Source of the DNA: Candidatus Psychracetigena formicireducens | GTDB lineage: Bacteria > Coprothermobacterota > HKB111 | Reading direction: 5' to 3' | DNA: 54,375 nt | Assembly (NCBI GenBank): GCA_018725175.1 | Contig: QLTX01000001.1 | Coordinates: 1 to 54,375 of the forward strand | Shown: positions 53,230 to 54,375 of the stretch, piece by piece | Layout: each line of letters begins with the position of its first letter | Numbering within the stretch: position 1 is the stretch's first letter | Notes under the pieces: model-generated | Databases searched by the model: none | What the model was told of the DNA's origin: nothing | The model's input: the letters and a program-made list of their open reading frames with translations, nothing else | Position numbers and translations under genes: made by a program

Positions 53230-53740
53230 GAGTAGAGAGGTAATAGATGGATCGTTGGTGTAGCAGCTTCCCCTGCCTGCAGCCTAAGTTCTCAGAGGAT
53301 TCTTGAGGCGGTGGAAGGGCTGACTTAGGAGGGGGTCTCAGTCTTTTATCAGCGGCGATAGGGTCTGAGGGTGATAATCTATCTGGGAAGAAGAGCATCA
53401 AGAACCGTTCAAGGATGGTCAGCTAGTGGGTATTTCTGCTTGATTTCATATACCATGAGGGTCATAAGATTTTCTGGAAGGTAGCTGGAGATACTCACCC
53501 CGCGGTGACCAGTCTTTCCTAACCTGTACCGTCACAGTAAGGGTTAAACAATAGAACGACGGGGATATGGCTCAAGGAGAGTCGGTGGCACAGCCCCCTT
53601 ACGGGCAGAGAAGAAATTCAGGAGAATTTAAGGTGGTAAGGAAATCCCTAAACTCGTTACTGCCTTACTGTCTAATCCCACTGACAGAAAGCTGGTAATA
53701 AGATAAGAGCGAAGGGCAATTACCATATAGCTCTTTGGGT
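53230..53740 (+). other. Gene-free, G+C-richer, hairpin-rich stretch; possible structured RNA or element remnant
   Basis: No intact gene is seen here. The stretch is visibly richer in G+C than its surroundings and holds nested complementary arms: CCTAAGT (53283-53289) with ACTTAGG (53323-53329), GATAG (53357-53361) with CTATC (53379-53383), and ACAGTAAGG (53534-53542) with CCTTACTGT (53663-53671). Upstream is an AAAGGAGG (53170-53177) and an 18-codon frame from ATG 53203. No group II intron domain V, tmRNA tag or RNase P core was recognised. On the - strand, broken frames look partly protein-like, so a decayed mobile gene is the main alternative. Orientation is uncertain. Confidence 0.3.
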
Positions 53741-53820
53741 TTGAGTTGATAGAGTGTTATTTTCCCCAACCCGTCATCGCGAGGTTGCTGAAAGCAACCG
53801 TGCCGATCTCATCTTTTCCC

Positions 53821-53888
53821 TCTCTGTCCTCCCTGGCTTGACCAGGGATCTCCCTCTCTGTCCTCCCTGGCTTGACCAGGGATCTCCG
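53821..53888. repeat. Two tandem copies of a 34-bp repeat with internal hairpin
   Basis: Units 53821-53854 and 53855-53888 are identical except at the last base. Each includes CCCTGG-CTTGA-CCAGGG, a 6-bp hairpin. Just upstream, GTCATCGCGAGG with a GGTTGCT/AGCAACC hairpin and GATCTCATC resembles the dispersed intergenic repeats of the GTCATTGCGAG...GCAATCTC type found in several bacterial phyla. Confidence 0.75.
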
Positions 53889-53940
53889 CTTTTAAAGCCT
53901 TACATAAGCTTGCTATGATGACAGCGATCTTTGGATCTTT

Positions 53941-54041
53941 GGGGTCAAACCTAAATTATACATTCATCAATTTCTTTTTTATCTTTTGGCATACAATGAC
54001 AAACATAAATAGGTAATATGACGATAGTCAAGTCTGACCCC
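53941..54041. repeat. Short inverted-repeat element with GGGGTCA ends (MITE/REP-like)
   Basis: Left end GGGGTCAAACCT (53941-53952) and right end AAGTCTGACCCC (54030-54041) form imperfect inverted repeats around about 77 bases of A+T-rich, non-coding sequence. A third copy of the right arm, AAGACCTGACCCC, is at 54181-54193, abutting the transposase fragment. Such GGGGTCAG-ended repeats are commonly linked to small non-autonomous elements. No coding sequence lies between them. Confidence 0.5.
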
Positions 54042-54189
54042 GCTTCTTTATTGAATTATTTCACGCGAATATTTTGGGAAAATAAATAAATCTATGTTAA
54101 GTGAAAAATTTAGCTGCGACCCTTTACGACCCCTCTGTAAATAAATTGAATTGGCCTTATTTTTTATTAAGTGAAGAATGAAGACCTGA

Positions 54190-54375
54190 CCCCATATTAC
54201 AGGCAAAACCCATAGAGCAGTAGATCCTTGTTGTGAGATAATAACGGCAACTGAAGTAACTCCTGGTGATGTTAATGAGGCACACAGGATGGTAGAACTG
54301 ATGGATGCACATCAAGATAATACCTTGTATAAGGCAGAGACGGTAGTTGCTGACAACAAATATGTAACCATAGAG
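54190..54375 (+). mobile_element. IS1182-like DDE transposase fragment, 5'-truncated and running off the window
   Basis: The + frame from 54190 to the end reads THRAVDPCCEIITATEVTPG, DVNEAHRMVELMDAHQDNT and AETVVADNKYVTIE, the middle of IS1182-family (DDE domain) transposases; the aspartate in VVADNKYVTIE is the expected second catalytic region. There is a TGA at 54187-54189 and no N-terminal third, so the copy is truncated at its 5' end, next to a GGGGTCA-type repeat arm. The 3' part is outside the window. Confidence 0.8.

Noticed and set aside
53168-53401. A 77-codon - strand frame
   Set aside because: Low-complexity proline/serine content and no family resemblance; it crosses the hairpin-rich stretch and has no ribosome site.
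53230-53740. Group II intron or tmRNA
   Set aside because: No domain V-like 34-base hairpin and no reverse transcriptase were found; a GACGGGGATAT string resembles part of a tmRNA but no tag frame or tRNA-like ends are present.

Overview
The window looks like chromosome from an anaerobic, fermentative, low-G+C bacterium. Gene order is Clostridia-like: parA-parB, recO-glyQ-glyS, pepQ-efp-asp23-nusB-tlyA-nadK-recN, and pilus genes ahead of pepQ. An archaeal-type ATP-dependent DNA ligase is unusual for ordinary Clostridia, so a deep Bacillota-like or Atribacterota-like lineage is possible. I cannot fix the taxon from sequence alone. No tRNA, rRNA or CRISPR array was seen.

Layout. (1) 0.1-2.7 kb, + strand: gap-pgk-secG. 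(2) 2.8-13.8 kb, - strand: a corrinoid uptake and salvage region that appears to be read from a cobalamin riboswitch (13.68-13.83 kb): btuF-btuC-btuD, cobU, cobT, cobS, cobC, a frameshifted cobD, an AsnB-like PP-loop enzyme with a zinc ribbon, and a DUF71/COG2102 PP-loop enzyme. It is littered with gene remnants: both ends of cobO, an internally deleted second cobT fused to a cobO tail, a btuD tail, a pterin-binding methyltransferase and a trans-sulfuration enzyme tail. (3) 13.9-30.5 kb, + strand: parA-parB-cdd-tpiA-deoC-recO-glyQ-glyS, then lysine fermentation genes kdd-kamA-kamD-kamE-kce, an aminotransferase, a DtxR-like regulator, a DUF458 protein and the ATP-dependent ligase. (4) 30.4-48.8 kb, - strand: prepilins and PilM/N/O, pepQ, efp, a broken zinc-ribbon gene, asp23, nusB, acylphosphatase, tlyA, nadK, recN, buk-ptb-buk, a four-subunit 2-oxoacid:ferredoxin oxidoreductase, a Nudix hydrolase and a ketopantoate-reductase-like protein. 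(5) 48.8-53.1 kb, - strand: an amino-sugar-like catabolic set (GH4 glycosidase, PIG-L deacetylase, BadF/NagK-like kinase, M20 peptidase). (6) 53.1-54.4 kb: no intact gene. It holds a G+C-richer, hairpin-rich stretch, a 34-bp tandem repeat, GGGGTCA-ended inverted repeats and an IS1182-like transposase fragment running off the end.

How the genes fit together. KamA and KamD/E move the amino groups of lysine, and KamD/E needs adenosylcobalamin, so the B12 salvage block may serve the lysine block. Kdd and Kce continue the pathway towards acyl-CoA. Phosphate butyryltransferase, two butyrate kinases and the ferredoxin-linked oxidoreductase would turn acyl-CoA into acid plus ATP. The picture is an amino-acid fermenter that imports corrinoids, with a B12 cluster that has been duplicated, rearranged and partly eroded.
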